Assembly (NCBI RefSeq): GCF_027604915.1
Contig: NZ_JAJAQC010000001.1
Coordinates: 124,001-188,000 of the forward strand
DNA: 64,000 nucleotides
Direction: 5' to 3'
From: Streptomonospora mangrovi
Lineage (GTDB): Bacteria; Actinomycetota; Actinomycetes; Streptosporangiales; Streptosporangiaceae
Made by a program: the position numbers and the translations under genes. This document shows positions 1 to 8,333 of the stretch, in pieces (position 1 is the first letter of the stretch; every line of letters begins with the position of its first letter). The notes under the pieces are model-generated. The model did no database searches and was not told the DNA's origin. It worked only from the letters and a program-made list of their open reading frames with translations.

Positions 1-1
1 C

Positions 2-925
2 CAGCGCTACACCGGCGCCATGGAGGTCGCCGGCGAGTGGTCCTACCCGCAGGTGGCGCTGGAGGCCGCGCGGATCCTCGCGCGCACCGGCACCCGCTAC
101 CGCCACGTCGTCGTGGACGAGGCCCAGGACCTCCACCCGGCGCACTGGCGGATGCTGCGGGCCGCTGTTCCGCACGGCCCCGACGACCTGTTCATCGTGG
201 GCGACCCCCACCAGCGCATCTACGAGAACCGGGTGTCGCTGGCGTCCCTGGGCGTCAACGTCCGGGGCCGCAGCCACCGGCTGCGCGTCAGCTACCGCGT
301 CACCCAGGAGATCCTGAGCTGGGCCATGCCGGTGCTGGGGCGCCACTCCGCGATCGGCATGGACGACAACGCCGACACCCTCGCCGGCTACCGCTCGCTG
401 CTGCACGGCCCCGAGCCGGTGGTGCGCGGCTGCTCCTCGCGGCTGGAGGAGCGCACCGCGCTGGGCGACTGGGTGCGGGTGTGGCTGGAGGCGGGCGCCG
501 CGCCCTCCTCGATCGCGGTGGCCGGGCGCAACCAGTGGATCGTCCGCCACATCACCAAGGAACTCCAGGCGCGCGGGATCCCCACCGCCCCGCTGGACTC
601 CACCGACGACGTCCAGGCGGTGCGGGTGGGCACCATGCACAAGCTCAAGGGCCAGGAGTTCCGCTGCGTGGGCATCGTGGGCATGAGCGAGCCCCTGCTG
701 CCGCCCAAGGCCGCGATCGACTCCGCCGAGGGCGACCCGGTGGCCCTGGAGCAGATCTACCAGCAGGAGCGCAACCTCCTCTTCGTGGCCTGCACCCGCG
801 CCCGCGACGCCCTGTACATCTCCTACGTCGGCACCCCCAGCCGCCTCCTCCCCCACATCGCCGACCCCGAGCACTCGGCCGCCCCCGAGCCCGCCGCACT
901 CCCCGAACCGGCCCACTCCGCCTGA
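2..925 (+). CDS. UvrD/Rep-family DNA helicase, C-terminal part (5' end outside window)
   Basis: Superfamily 1 ATP-dependent DNA helicase, probably for repair or recombination. The frame is open from base 2, before the first ATG at 20, so the start lies outside the window. Visible motifs in order are Walker B-like DEAQD, motif III-like IVGDPHQRIY, motif V-like GTMHKLKGQEF and motif VI-like FVACTRARDAL, the usual series of a UvrD C-terminal half. The Walker A motif must be upstream. The last ~20 residues are a Pro/Ala/Glu tail. A strong hairpin follows. The family call is secure; the subfamily (UvrD, PcrA or a nuclease fusion) cannot be decided from this part. Confidence 0.9.
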   Translation, partial: QRYTGAMEVAGEWSYPQVALEAARILARTGTRYRHVVVDEAQDLHPAHWRMLRAAVPHGPDDLFIVGDPHQRIYENRVSLASLGVNVRGRSHRLRVSYRVTQEILSWAMPVLGRHSAIGMDDNADTLAGYRSLLHGPEPVVRGCSSRLEERTALGDWVRVWLEAGAAPSSIAVAGRNQWIVRHITKELQARGIPTAPLDSTDDVQAVRVGTMHKLKGQEFRCVGIVGMSEPLLPPKAAIDSAEGDPVALEQIYQQERNLLFVACTRARDALYISYVGTPSRLLPHIADPEHSAAPEPAALPEPAHSA

Positions 926-956
926 CCGAAAGCCATAAAGCCCATAAACCCCATCA

Positions 957-989
957 GGGCGGGAGCGGCCCCCCGGGCCGCTCCCGCCC
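957..989. terminator. bidirectional hairpin terminator
   Basis: A perfect 14-bp inverted repeat (957-970 with 976-989) has a 5-nt loop. It lies between the stop of the helicase and the stop of the opposing small gene, so it can serve both converging transcripts. Confidence 0.8.
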
Positions 990-993
990 CCGG

Positions 994-1326
994 TCATGAC
1001 ATCGGCGGCCGAAGGTCCACACAGGCCCCGTCGCCGCCGACCCGCTCGACATTGTCGGCGAACCACCCCGCGCTCAGCAGCGACGCCCGGCCAGGCCGAC
1101 ACGCCCGCGCGGGCGGCTCCTCCAGTTCGCGCACGAAGGTCTCCACGTCGGGCTGCACCAGCGTCGGAGCGTGGTCGCAGTCGGGATCCAGGGCTGTGGC
1201 GATCCACAGGTGCGCCGTCCGCCGGATCGACCAGGTCTGCCCGTAGCGCCGCCGCAGGAGGGCCAGCAGCGGGTCTTCACCTGCACCACGGCCCGGGCGG
1301 TCGCCGGGGTCGTGCGCGGCGGTCAT
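994..1326 (-). CDS. hypothetical protein, 110 aa
   Basis: A 110-residue, mildly acidic soluble protein that I do not assign to a family. No signal peptide or membrane segment is visible. The central part (RRRYGQTWSIRRTAHLWIATAL) looks like a folded segment and not a shadow frame. It ends against the hairpin at 957-989 and is divergent from the XRE-type regulator gene; small proteins of this kind often sit beside such regulators in actinomycetes. Its promoter should lie in 1327-1430. No function is proposed. Confidence 0.55.
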   Translation of the reverse strand: MTAAHDPGDRPGRGAGEDPLLALLRRRYGQTWSIRRTAHLWIATALDPDCDHAPTLVQPDVETFVRELEEPPARACRPGRASLLSAGWFADNVERVGGDGACVDLRPPMS

Positions 1327-1616
1327 CGCCCGATCACCGCCGCCATCCGGAGGACCATCCGCACCAGATGCACCAACCGGTCGACGTCCGTTACGGCCAT
1401 ACGCGGCGCGATCGGAGAAATGTAACCTCGCACCCGATTCGCCCGCCGACGCGGCGGGCGGATAATGTCGTTCACGTCATCAGCTCCTGTTTAGCTGGTG
1501 GCCACGCCCCGGGGGTGTTCGCGCACTCGCCGGGGTCTTCGACGTCCACTGTCCTTTTCCCCGCGTATTTATGGAGCTGCCTTCCTGTAGGCCGCTCTGT
1601 AGGCCACCATTGGTTT
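1327..1616. other. divergent intergenic region
   Basis: This 290-bp gap holds the promoters of the two divergent genes. It contains an 8-bp hairpin at 1440-1460 (CGCCCGCC/GGCGGGCG), followed at once by GATAAT at 1461-1466, which looks like a -10 box. The promoter next to the regulator gene is listed separately. Confidence 0.4.
1582..1610 (+). promoter_or_regulatory. probable promoter giving a leaderless mRNA
   Basis: TTCCTG at 1582-1587 and CACCAT at 1605-1610 are 17 bp apart. The -10-like hexamer ends 6 bp before the ATG at 1617, so transcription would begin at or next to the start codon, and no ribosome binding site is seen. Leaderless mRNAs are common in actinobacteria. Confidence 0.5.
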
Positions 1617-2813
1617 ATGGCGGAGACGTTGCCCGCGCTGCTGAAGCGCCAGAGGGCCGAGTTCGGGTGGACGCAGGCACGTTTGGCGGAGGAACTGTGT
1701 GCCGCGTCCGGACGACCGACGGTCACGCGCCAGGAGGTGTACCGGTGGGAGTCTGGACGCCGGATCCCCAAGTTCTGGCTGCCGCACCTGGCCACCGTGT
1801 TGCAGCTCCCCCGGACCGAACTCGAACGGTCCATCGCCTCTGCCAAGGAGAAGTCGGCCGCACTCGACGACTTCTTTCCCCGTGACAAGGCGCGGCAACG
1901 GCAACTGTGCCCTCCGCGCGGTCGCCTTGGCGGCGGTGACGCCGATGACCTCAGCAGCAGGGTGCACGCGCTGCGGTTGGCCGATGACGTGCTTCCTGGA
2001 AAGGACCTGATACGGCCCGCGCTGCGGGAGTTGAAAACCGCGGTGCGACGCGCCGAGAACGGCTTTTCGAGCGAAACGGCCGAAAGGTCTTTTCTCGTTC
2101 CGTTGGGCGAACTCGCACAGATTGCCGGGTGGATCGCCTCGGACGCCGGGCGGCAGGGGGTAGCCGAACGCGTCTACCGGCTGGGGATCGCGGCCGCGCG
2201 TCAGGCCGGTGACGCGACTCTGGCCGCGCAGATCGCCGGGTGCCTCGCCTACCAGTGGAGCAACAACGGACGCGAGTCCGAGGGAGTGGCGCTCGCCGAA
2301 GCCGCACTCGCCGAGGCCGGACCGGCGGCGCCGCCCCGGGCGCGGGCGCTCTTCTGGGACCGCGTCGCCTGGGCGCGGACCATGACCGGCGACGCCCAGG
2401 GCGCCATGCGCGCGCTCGGCGAGGCCGAGTCAGCCCTGGCCCGGCACCGCGACGAGGACGAACCCGCCTGGCTGTACTGGGTGGACGAGGGCGAACTCCA
2501 GATCATGGCGGCCCGCGTCCACACCGAACTCCGCCGCCCCCTGCGGGCGGTGCCGCTGCTCACCGAGGTGCTGGCCCGCTATGACACCACCCACACCCGC
2601 GAGCACGCCCTGTACCTGTCCTGGCTGGCCGTGGCCTACGCCGACGCCAACGAACCCGAGCAGGCCGCCGCCGTGGCCCGCCGGATGCTCTCGATGTCGG
2701 CGAACCTCGGCAGCCACCGCACGTCCCGACGCGGCCGCGCCGTCCTCGCCGCCCTCCACCCCTTCCGCGACGTCCCCGAGGTCGCCGACGTCTTGGAGGC
2801 GGCCCGCACGTAG
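1617..2813 (+). CDS. XRE-family transcriptional regulator with TPR-like C-terminal region
   Basis: A 398-residue regulator. Residues about 3-60 form an XRE/Cro-type helix-turn-helix (LKRQRAEFGWTQARLAEELC, then TRQEVYRWESGRRIPK). The remainder is Ala/Leu-rich helical sequence of the TPR type, common in actinomycete XRE proteins that sense a small ligand or protein partner. An open frame continues far upstream, but the ATG at 1617 is preferred because it begins exactly at the helix-turn-helix and sits 6 bp after a -10-like box. The neighbouring divergent small gene may be its target or partner; that is inference from position only. Confidence 0.85.
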   Translation: MAETLPALLKRQRAEFGWTQARLAEELCAASGRPTVTRQEVYRWESGRRIPKFWLPHLATVLQLPRTELERSIASAKEKSAALDDFFPRDKARQRQLCPPRGRLGGGDADDLSSRVHALRLADDVLPGKDLIRPALRELKTAVRRAENGFSSETAERSFLVPLGELAQIAGWIASDAGRQGVAERVYRLGIAAARQAGDATLAAQIAGCLAYQWSNNGRESEGVALAEAALAEAGPAAPPRARALFWDRVAWARTMTGDAQGAMRALGEAESALARHRDEDEPAWLYWVDEGELQIMAARVHTELRRPLRAVPLLTEVLARYDTTHTREHALYLSWLAVAYADANEPEQAAAVARRMLSMSANLGSHRTSRRGRAVLAALHPFRDVPEVADVLEAART

Positions 2814-2827
2814 ATAACCGCTCCGGT

Positions 2828-4399
2828 CTACGCCTCGATGGTTTCCGACAGGTCGCCGATCGAGATTTCCTGGGCCTGGGCCAGGGGCTGGTCGACCTCC
2901 AGGTCGGTGACGGTCATGGTGGGCAGGAGCAGGGGCGGGGGGAAGTCGGGGGTGAAGGTCAGGGGGATGCCGAGGATGCTGGCCTTCATGCGGGTGACGT
3001 GCATGACGACCTCGCCTGACATCGTCATCTCGGGGATCTCCAGCGACCCGTCGCCGCCGTCGAACGCGAACCACTGGCGGGCGCCGGTGAACTCCGCGAC
3101 GTCCATCGACAGCTTGAGGTAGCGCACGGTCCCGTTGCGGGAGGGGTACTCCACGACCCCGTCGAAGGACGCGCCCTCCATGTGGAGGCGGTCGGCGCTC
3201 AGCCCCGACTCGGCGGTGTGCGCCGGCCACGGCGCCTCATCACCCCTGCTGACCTGGACCTCCGGCGGCTCGTCGGACTCCTGGGCCCGGCGGCACGCCT
3301 CCAGCAGCGCGCGGTACTCCTCCTCGGGCATCGCCGCCGCGCCCTCCTGGACGGTGCACTCGGCGGCGGGCTCGGGCCGGTCGCGGTCCTCCTCCCGCTG
3401 CGCGTCCTCGTCGGCATCCTCGTCGGTGTCGGCGCCGTCCGCACCGTCCTCGGCCGTGCCGCCGTCGCCGGAGCCCTCCTCGGCTCCGCCGCCCGCGCCG
3501 CCGCCGTCCGCGCCGCCTTCATCGCCGCCGCCGGGCGGGTCCGACGGGGTGGCGCCGGACTCGCTGGGCGAGGGCGAGGGGGACGGGTCGGAGGTCTCGC
3601 CGCCGCCTCCGCCGAACCAGTCGTCCCAGGGCCAGGTGATCGCGGCCGGTCCCGGCACGGCCAGGGCGAGGGCCAGGACGGCCGCCGACAGCGCGTGCAG
3701 ACTGCCGGGCGGTTCGGCAGCACGGGGCTCGACGGGCGCCGCCCCCCGAGTGTCGATGCGCGTGGTGGGCGACTCCCCACGAGGCTCGAAGCGCGTGGGG
3801 GGCGGCTCCTCCCCGCGTGCGTCGGCTTCCGCTTTCCTCGGCGCCTCCGGCGCCGCTCCCGGGGCCTCCTCGTCGGCCGGCCCCGGCGCCTCGCCGGTCG
3901 CCCGCTCGGTCCCTACCTCCGGCTCCTCCCGCGCGGCCGCCCGCCGGGCGGCCTTCCGGCGCGCGGGGCGGTCGGGCACCCAGGCGATGGTCAGCGCGCC
4001 GCCGACCAGGCCGAACAGCATCCCGAACACGAAACCGCCGAAGTTGGAGGTCACGAACGACACCAGCGCGAGCAGGATCGCCACGATGCCGTAGAAGAAC
4101 CGCTGCGGCGGCTGGAGCCACACCAGGACCCCGATGGCCATCAGCAGCACCCCGGCGAAGTACCCCGACACCCCGGCGATGCCCTGCTGGATGATCAGCT
4201 CCAGCGGGTTGAGGACGGGGGCGGCGATGATGACCACCCCGGAGAGCACGGTGAGCAGCCCGCCCCAGAAGGGCCGGCTCCCGCGCCAGCGGCCAAACGC
4301 CGCCCGCGTGCCGCCCCGAGGGCGGGGTGCGCCGCGCGTGCCCCGCGCCCGCCGGGCGCCGAAGGGGCGGTCCACTCCGTGCGAACCGTTGGCTGCCAT
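2828..4399 (-). CDS. DUF6114 family membrane protein with extended acidic and beta-rich C-terminus
   Basis: A 523-residue membrane protein. Residues about 42-141 hold four hydrophobic segments that match the DUF6114 layout. A Pro/Glu/Arg linker follows, then another hydrophobic segment (about 236-260), a Ser/Pro and Asp/Glu/Gly-rich low-complexity stretch, and a C-terminal beta-rich domain (about 415-520, starting near RLHMEGASFDG). That domain resembles in style the neighbouring DUF6230 protein, so this may be a fusion longer than the usual single-domain DUF6114 protein. It starts 4 bp after the stop of the DUF6230 gene and is certainly in its operon. The pair is conserved in actinomycetes with no proven function. 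The promoter carries the MerR box described at 5151-5183. Confidence 0.75.
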   Translation of the reverse strand: MAANGSHGVDRPFGARRARGTRGAPRPRGGTRAAFGRWRGSRPFWGGLLTVLSGVVIIAAPVLNPLELIIQQGIAGVSGYFAGVLLMAIGVLVWLQPPQRFFYGIVAILLALVSFVTSNFGGFVFGMLFGLVGGALTIAWVPDRPARRKAARRAAAREEPEVGTERATGEAPGPADEEAPGAAPEAPRKAEADARGEEPPPTRFEPRGESPTTRIDTRGAAPVEPRAAEPPGSLHALSAAVLALALAVPGPAAITWPWDDWFGGGGGETSDPSPSPSPSESGATPSDPPGGGDEGGADGGGAGGGAEEGSGDGGTAEDGADGADTDEDADEDAQREEDRDRPEPAAECTVQEGAAAMPEEEYRALLEACRRAQESDEPPEVQVSRGDEAPWPAHTAESGLSADRLHMEGASFDGVVEYPSRNGTVRYLKLSMDVAEFTGARQWFAFDGGDGSLEIPEMTMSGEVVMHVTRMKASILGIPLTFTPDFPPPLLLPTMTVTDLEVDQPLAQAQEISIGDLSETIEA

Positions 4400-4403
4400 G
4401 GGA

Positions 4404-5033
4404 TCAGTAGCACTCGTGGTCGCCGGGCTCCACGCTCAGGCGCAGCCCGGTGAGACTGAACGTTCCGGCGTTGACCGACCACGCCGTCTGCCGCAGCCCG
4501 TCGATGGTGATGGTGTCGGCCTGCTGGCCGAACCCGCCGACCTCGCCGGTCTGGCCGCTGGCGTTCTCCAGGGTGGAGGCGTCGCGCCCGATCTCGAAGT
4601 TGGTGAAGTGGGCGTCGCCGGAGAGCTGCTCGACGTCGATCACCATGTTCTCGGCGCTGGCGGGTTCGTCGCCCTGCCCCGCCTTGACCAGCAGGGTGAC
4701 CTTGCCGACCGGGGTGTCCATCAGCACCGACTGGCACAGGTTCTCCAGCTCGACCTCGTCGATCACCGACACCCCGACCGGGTGCTCGGAGCCGTCGCCC
4801 GAGGTGGCGATGTCGCCGTACTGGGTGAATCCCGTGCCGCGCAACTGGTCGGCCGAAACCTTGAAGCTCTGCCCCGACACCGCGAACGACGCGGCGATCG
4901 ACCCCTGCGCCGTCATGGCGACGAGGATCCCCGCCGCGCCGAGGGCCGGGATGAGGGCCAGCCCGAACCGCTTCCAGCGGGTGCCGCCCGACGCGGGGGC
5001 GGCCTCGGCCGGCGTCTCCTCTTCCTCTGCCAT
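4404..5033 (-). CDS. DUF6230 family secreted or membrane-anchored protein
   Basis: A 209-residue protein with a short acidic N-terminus, a twin-Lys/Arg segment and one hydrophobic signal/anchor (about 26-48, LALIPALGAAGILVAMTAQG), then an exported beta-rich domain with two Cys (about 99 and 208) that could pair. Relatives are sometimes labelled cholesterol esterase in Streptomyces genomes, a label I regard as unproven because no serine-hydrolase motif is visible. It is the first gene of the DUF6230-DUF6114 operon and diverges from a cholesterol-oxidase-like gene. Its own promoter contains the MerR-type box, which supports a role in handling sterols, hopanoids or other lipids at the cell surface (inference). 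Confidence 0.75.
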   Translation of the reverse strand: MAEEEETPAEAAPASGGTRWKRFGLALIPALGAAGILVAMTAQGSIAASFAVSGQSFKVSADQLRGTGFTQYGDIATSGDGSEHPVGVSVIDEVELENLCQSVLMDTPVGKVTLLVKAGQGDEPASAENMVIDVEQLSGDAHFTNFEIGRDASTLENASGQTGEVGGFGQQADTITIDGLRQTAWSVNAGTFSLTGLRLSVEPGDHECY

Positions 5034-5121
5034 GGATTCCTCCTCATACCGGGCATCCGCCGGACGCCGCGATGGGGGTGTGGGAGTGTGGGGAGTGTGA
5101 GATCGGCACTGCTCGGTGTTA

Positions 5122-5141
5122 AGCGGGTCACCTTACCCGCT
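5122..5141. repeat. 7-bp inverted repeat in the DUF6230 leader
   Basis: AGCGGGT (5122-5128) and ACCCGCT (5135-5141) flank a 6-nt loop. It would lie in the 5' untranslated RNA of the DUF6230 operon and upstream of the GMC oxidoreductase gene. It could be an operator or a small RNA hairpin. Confidence 0.35.
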
Positions 5142-5150
5142 GGTAGGTGA

Positions 5151-5183
5151 GGAACATTACAATAGCCGATGTCACATTTCCAA
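5151..5183 (-). promoter_or_regulatory. MerR-type box inside the DUF6230 promoter
   Basis: The 25-bp block 5151-5175 matches the reverse complement of 9196-9220 at 20 of 25 positions. On the minus strand, TTGGAA (5183-5178) and TAATGT (5159-5154) form a promoter with an 18-bp spacer, and the box occupies the spacer and -10 just as at the diiron-oxygenase promoter. The same regulator probably controls both. Confidence 0.65.
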
Positions 5184-5268
5184 GTGCTTGACCGAACCCC
5201 CGTCGAGTGCTGGGAGTGCTGACTTCAGGCGCGAGTCCCCAGCCGAAGCAGCACAGGAAGGCGAGGCC

Positions 5269-7194
5269 GTGGCAACGGAGAACGCATCAGCGCAGTCCCG
5301 ACCGGCTCAGCACCGCTCCGCGGACCAGGCGGACCACAACTACCACGACCAGGAGCGCCCCGCCCGGGATTCGGCCGGATCCCCGCCCGGCGCGCCCGAC
5401 TACGACGTGGTCGTCATCGGCTCGGGCTTCGGCGGCGCCGTGAGCGCGCTGCGCCTGACGGAGAAGGGCTACCGGGTCGGCGTGCTGGAGGCCGGCCGCC
5501 GCTTCACCCCCGAGACCCTGCCCGAGACCTCCTGGGACCTGCGCAACTTCCTGTGGGCGCCCGCGCTGGGCATGTTCGGCCTCCAGCGCATCCACCTGCT
5601 GCGCGACGTGATGATCCTGGCGGGCGCGGGCGTGGGCGGCGGCTCGCTCAACTACGCCAACACGCTCTACACCCCGCTGGACGACTTCTACACCGACCCC
5701 CAGTGGCGCGACATCACCGACTGGCGCAGCGAACTCGCCCCCTACTACGACCAGGCCCAGCGCATGCTCGGCGCCCGCACCAACCCCACCATGACCCCCG
5801 CCGACGTGCACCTGAAGAAGGTCGCCGAGGACATGGGCGTGGGCGACACCTTCCGGCTGGCCCCCGTGGGCGTGTACTTCGGCGACGGCGAGGACGCCGA
5901 CGGCTCCTGCCGCGCCGAGCCCGGGGAGTCGGCCGGCGATCCCTACTTCGGCGGCGCCGGCCCCGCGCGCCGCGCCTGCGTGCAGTGCGGCAACTGCATG
6001 ACGGGCTGCCGCCACGGCGCCAAGAACGCGCTGACCGAGAACTACCTGTACTTCGCCGAGCGCGGCGGCGCGGTCATCCACCCCATGACCACCGCCGAGC
6101 GCCTGCGCGAACTCCCCGGCGGGCGCGGCTACGCGGTCGACACCCTGGCCACCGGGGCCCGGCGCACCCGCGCCAACGCCCGCACCTTCACCGCCCGCCA
6201 GGTGGTGGTGGCCGCCGGCACCTACGGCACCCAGACCCTGCTGCACCGCATGCGCGACTCCGGCCTGCTGCCGCGCATCTCCGCGCGGCTGGGGTCGCTG
6301 ACCCGCACCAACTCCGAATCGCTGGCCGGCGCCATGACCCGGCACATCGACCCGCCCGAGGACTTCTCGCGGGGCGTGGCGATCACCTCGTCCATGCACC
6401 CCGACCCCCACACCCACGTCGAGCCGGTCCGCTACGGCAAGGGCTCCAACGCCATGGGCCTGCTGGCCACCATCCAGGTGCCCGGCGGCGGCCGGATCCC
6501 GCGCTGGCTGCGCTTCCTCCTGCTGGCCGCGCGCCACCCCTACGTCTTCACCCGCAGCATGTCGGTGCGCCGGTTCTCCGAGCGCACCATCATCGGCCTG
6601 GTCATGCAGTCGCTGGACAACTCCCTGACCACCTACACCCGGCGCGGCCTGCTGGGGCGGCGCGTGCTGACCTCCCGGCAGGGCCACGGCCAGCCCAACC
6701 CGAGCTGGATCCCGCAGGGCCAGGAGGTCATGACCCGCCTGGCCGCCGAGATCGACGGCTTCCCCGGGGGCACGGTCGGCGACATCTTCAACGTCCCGCT
6801 GACCGCGCACTTCCTGGGCGGCTGCCCCATCGGCGACTCCCCCGAGACCGGCGTGATCGACCCCTACCACCGGCTCTACGGCCACCCCGGCGTGCACGTG
6901 GTCGACGGCTCGGCCGTCAGCGCCAACCTCGGCGTCAACCCGTCGCTGACCATCACCGCCCAGGCCGAGCGGGCGATGTCGTTCTGGCCCAACAAGGGCG
7001 AGCCCGACCCGCGCCCCGCGCCGGGGGCGGCCTATGAGCGCGTGCGGCCGGTGCACCCCCGCTCCCCCGCCGTGCCGGCCGGCGCGCCCGCCGAACTGCG
7101 CTTCACCCGGCCGCTGCCGGTGACGGTGGTGCGCGGCGGGTCCGACCCCTCCGACACCGCCGACGCGGCGGGCGCGGCGGGCGCCCCCGCCTGA
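5269..7194 (+). CDS. GMC-type FAD oxidoreductase, cholesterol-oxidase-like
   Basis: A 641-residue flavoenzyme expected to oxidise a hydroxyl group on a sterol-like or other lipid substrate. The dinucleotide-binding motif VVIGSGFGGAVSALRL lies at about residues 45-60, a cysteine-rich stretch CVQCGNCMTGCRHG typical of the actinobacterial ChoD-like subgroup near 240-255, and the GMC C-terminal region (FLGGCPIGDS, then DGSAVSANLGVNPSLTITAQAE) near 520-570. The GTG at 5269 is chosen because AGGAAGG (5255-5261) lies 7 bp before it; the open frame itself begins earlier, at 5116. A variable Pro/Ala tail ends the protein. It resembles mycobacterial ChoD, whose cholesterol oxidase activity is itself debated. 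It leads a likely operon with the hydrolase downstream. Confidence 0.85.
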   Translation: MATENASAQSRPAQHRSADQADHNYHDQERPARDSAGSPPGAPDYDVVVIGSGFGGAVSALRLTEKGYRVGVLEAGRRFTPETLPETSWDLRNFLWAPALGMFGLQRIHLLRDVMILAGAGVGGGSLNYANTLYTPLDDFYTDPQWRDITDWRSELAPYYDQAQRMLGARTNPTMTPADVHLKKVAEDMGVGDTFRLAPVGVYFGDGEDADGSCRAEPGESAGDPYFGGAGPARRACVQCGNCMTGCRHGAKNALTENYLYFAERGGAVIHPMTTAERLRELPGGRGYAVDTLATGARRTRANARTFTARQVVVAAGTYGTQTLLHRMRDSGLLPRISARLGSLTRTNSESLAGAMTRHIDPPEDFSRGVAITSSMHPDPHTHVEPVRYGKGSNAMGLLATIQVPGGGRIPRWLRFLLLAARHPYVFTRSMSVRRFSERTIIGLVMQSLDNSLTTYTRRGLLGRRVLTSRQGHGQPNPSWIPQGQEVMTRLAAEIDGFPGGTVGDIFNVPLTAHFLGGCPIGDSPETGVIDPYHRLYGHPGVHVVDGSAVSANLGVNPSLTITAQAERAMSFWPNKGEPDPRPAPGAAYERVRPVHPRSPAVPAGAPAELRFTRPLPVTVVRGGSDPSDTADAAGAAGAPA

Positions 7195-7315
7195 TCCCGG
7201 CCGCCCGCGCGCGGGCGGCACCGCGGCGAGGCGGGCGCGGCCGGGGCGACTGGCCGCGCCCGTAGCGGGCACACACAGGAAGACCCCCGGCCCCCGACCC
7301 GCCAGGAGCCGCCCC

Positions 7316-8248
7316 GTGATCCCCCTGCGGCAGGCCGCCGACCACACCCGCACCGTGCGCACCCCCGACGGCGCCGAACTCCGCGTCCACCTGCGCGGCC
7401 CCGCCGACGCCCCGGTCACCGTGGCGCTGGCCCACGACTGGGCCCTGACCTCCGACATCTGGCGCCCGATCCTGGCCCCTCTGGTCGCCGACCCCGACCG
7501 CCCGGTGCGGGTGGTCCGGTTCGACCAGCGCGGCCACGGCGGCTCCACCCTGGGCACCCGCCCCTTCAGCGCGGCGGTGCTGGGCGACGACCTGCTGCGC
7601 GTGCTGGCGGACTGCGCACCGCACGGCCCGGTCGTGCTGGGCGGGCACTCCATGGGCGGCCGGGCGGTGATGGCGCTGGCCGCGGCCCGCCCGGCGTTCG
7701 TGGGGGCGCGCGTGGCCGGGGTGCTGCTGGCGGCCACCGCCGCCGGGCGGCTCGATCCCGCCGACCCCGGCCTGCCGCCGCTGCGCCGCGCGGCCGGCGC
7801 CCTGCGGCGGGCGGCGGCGCGCGGGCTGGCGCGCGCCCCGGGCGCGGTGGACCGGCTGCGGGCGCTGCTGCCGCCGCACTCGGGCGCCTACCGCGCGGCG
7901 GTGCGGCGGGCCGCCTTCGGCTCCCGCGCCGACCCGGTGCTGGTGCGCGAGTGCGCCGAACTCCTGCACAGCACGCCCACGCGCGTGGCGGTGGGGTTCT
8001 ACGAGCCGCTGGTGCGCCACGACCTGTCGGGCCGGCTCGGCGCGCTGCGCGCGGTGCCGGTGCGGATCCTGGCGGGCGGGCGCGACCGCCTGGTGCCGCT
8101 GCGCCACACCCGCGCGCTGGCGCGGGCGCTGCCGCAGGCGGCGGTGGCGGTGCTGCCCGACTGCGGGCACATGCTGCCGCTGGAGGCGCCTGAGGCGGTG
8201 GGCGCCCACCTGGCGGCGCTGGTGGAGGAGGCCGCGACGGCGGCCTGA
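7316..8248 (+). CDS. alpha/beta-hydrolase
   Basis: A 310-residue serine hydrolase, probably an esterase or lipase. The nucleophile elbow is GGHSMGG (about residues 109-115), the likely catalytic Asp is in GGRDRLVP and the His in DCGHMLPLE near the C-terminus, in canonical order. No signal peptide is visible, so it is likely cytoplasmic. The GTG start at 7316 follows an AGGAG site. It lies 121 bp after the GMC oxidoreductase on the same strand and probably shares its physiology, for example cleaving an ester made or exposed by oxidation. The substrate cannot be read from sequence. Confidence 0.85.
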   Translation: MIPLRQAADHTRTVRTPDGAELRVHLRGPADAPVTVALAHDWALTSDIWRPILAPLVADPDRPVRVVRFDQRGHGGSTLGTRPFSAAVLGDDLLRVLADCAPHGPVVLGGHSMGGRAVMALAAARPAFVGARVAGVLLAATAAGRLDPADPGLPPLRRAAGALRRAAARGLARAPGAVDRLRALLPPHSGAYRAAVRRAAFGSRADPVLVRECAELLHSTPTRVAVGFYEPLVRHDLSGRLGALRAVPVRILAGGRDRLVPLRHTRALARALPQAAVAVLPDCGHMLPLEAPEAVGAHLAALVEEAATAA

Positions 8249-8333
8249 CCGGGGGCCGGGCCGGGAGCCGACCCGGCGCGGCCGGCGGACGCGCGTCCGG
8301 GCACGCGGGCCGACCGCATGCCGCCGGCGGGCG

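Noticed and set aside
996-1616. Upstream extension of the XRE regulator frame
   Set aside because: The added 207 residues are Arg/Pro-rich, overlap the opposing small gene and the helix-turn-helix begins only at 1617.
4404-5033. Annotation of the DUF6230 protein as cholesterol esterase
   Set aside because: No GxSxG or other serine-hydrolase motif is present; the label seems inherited from database names.
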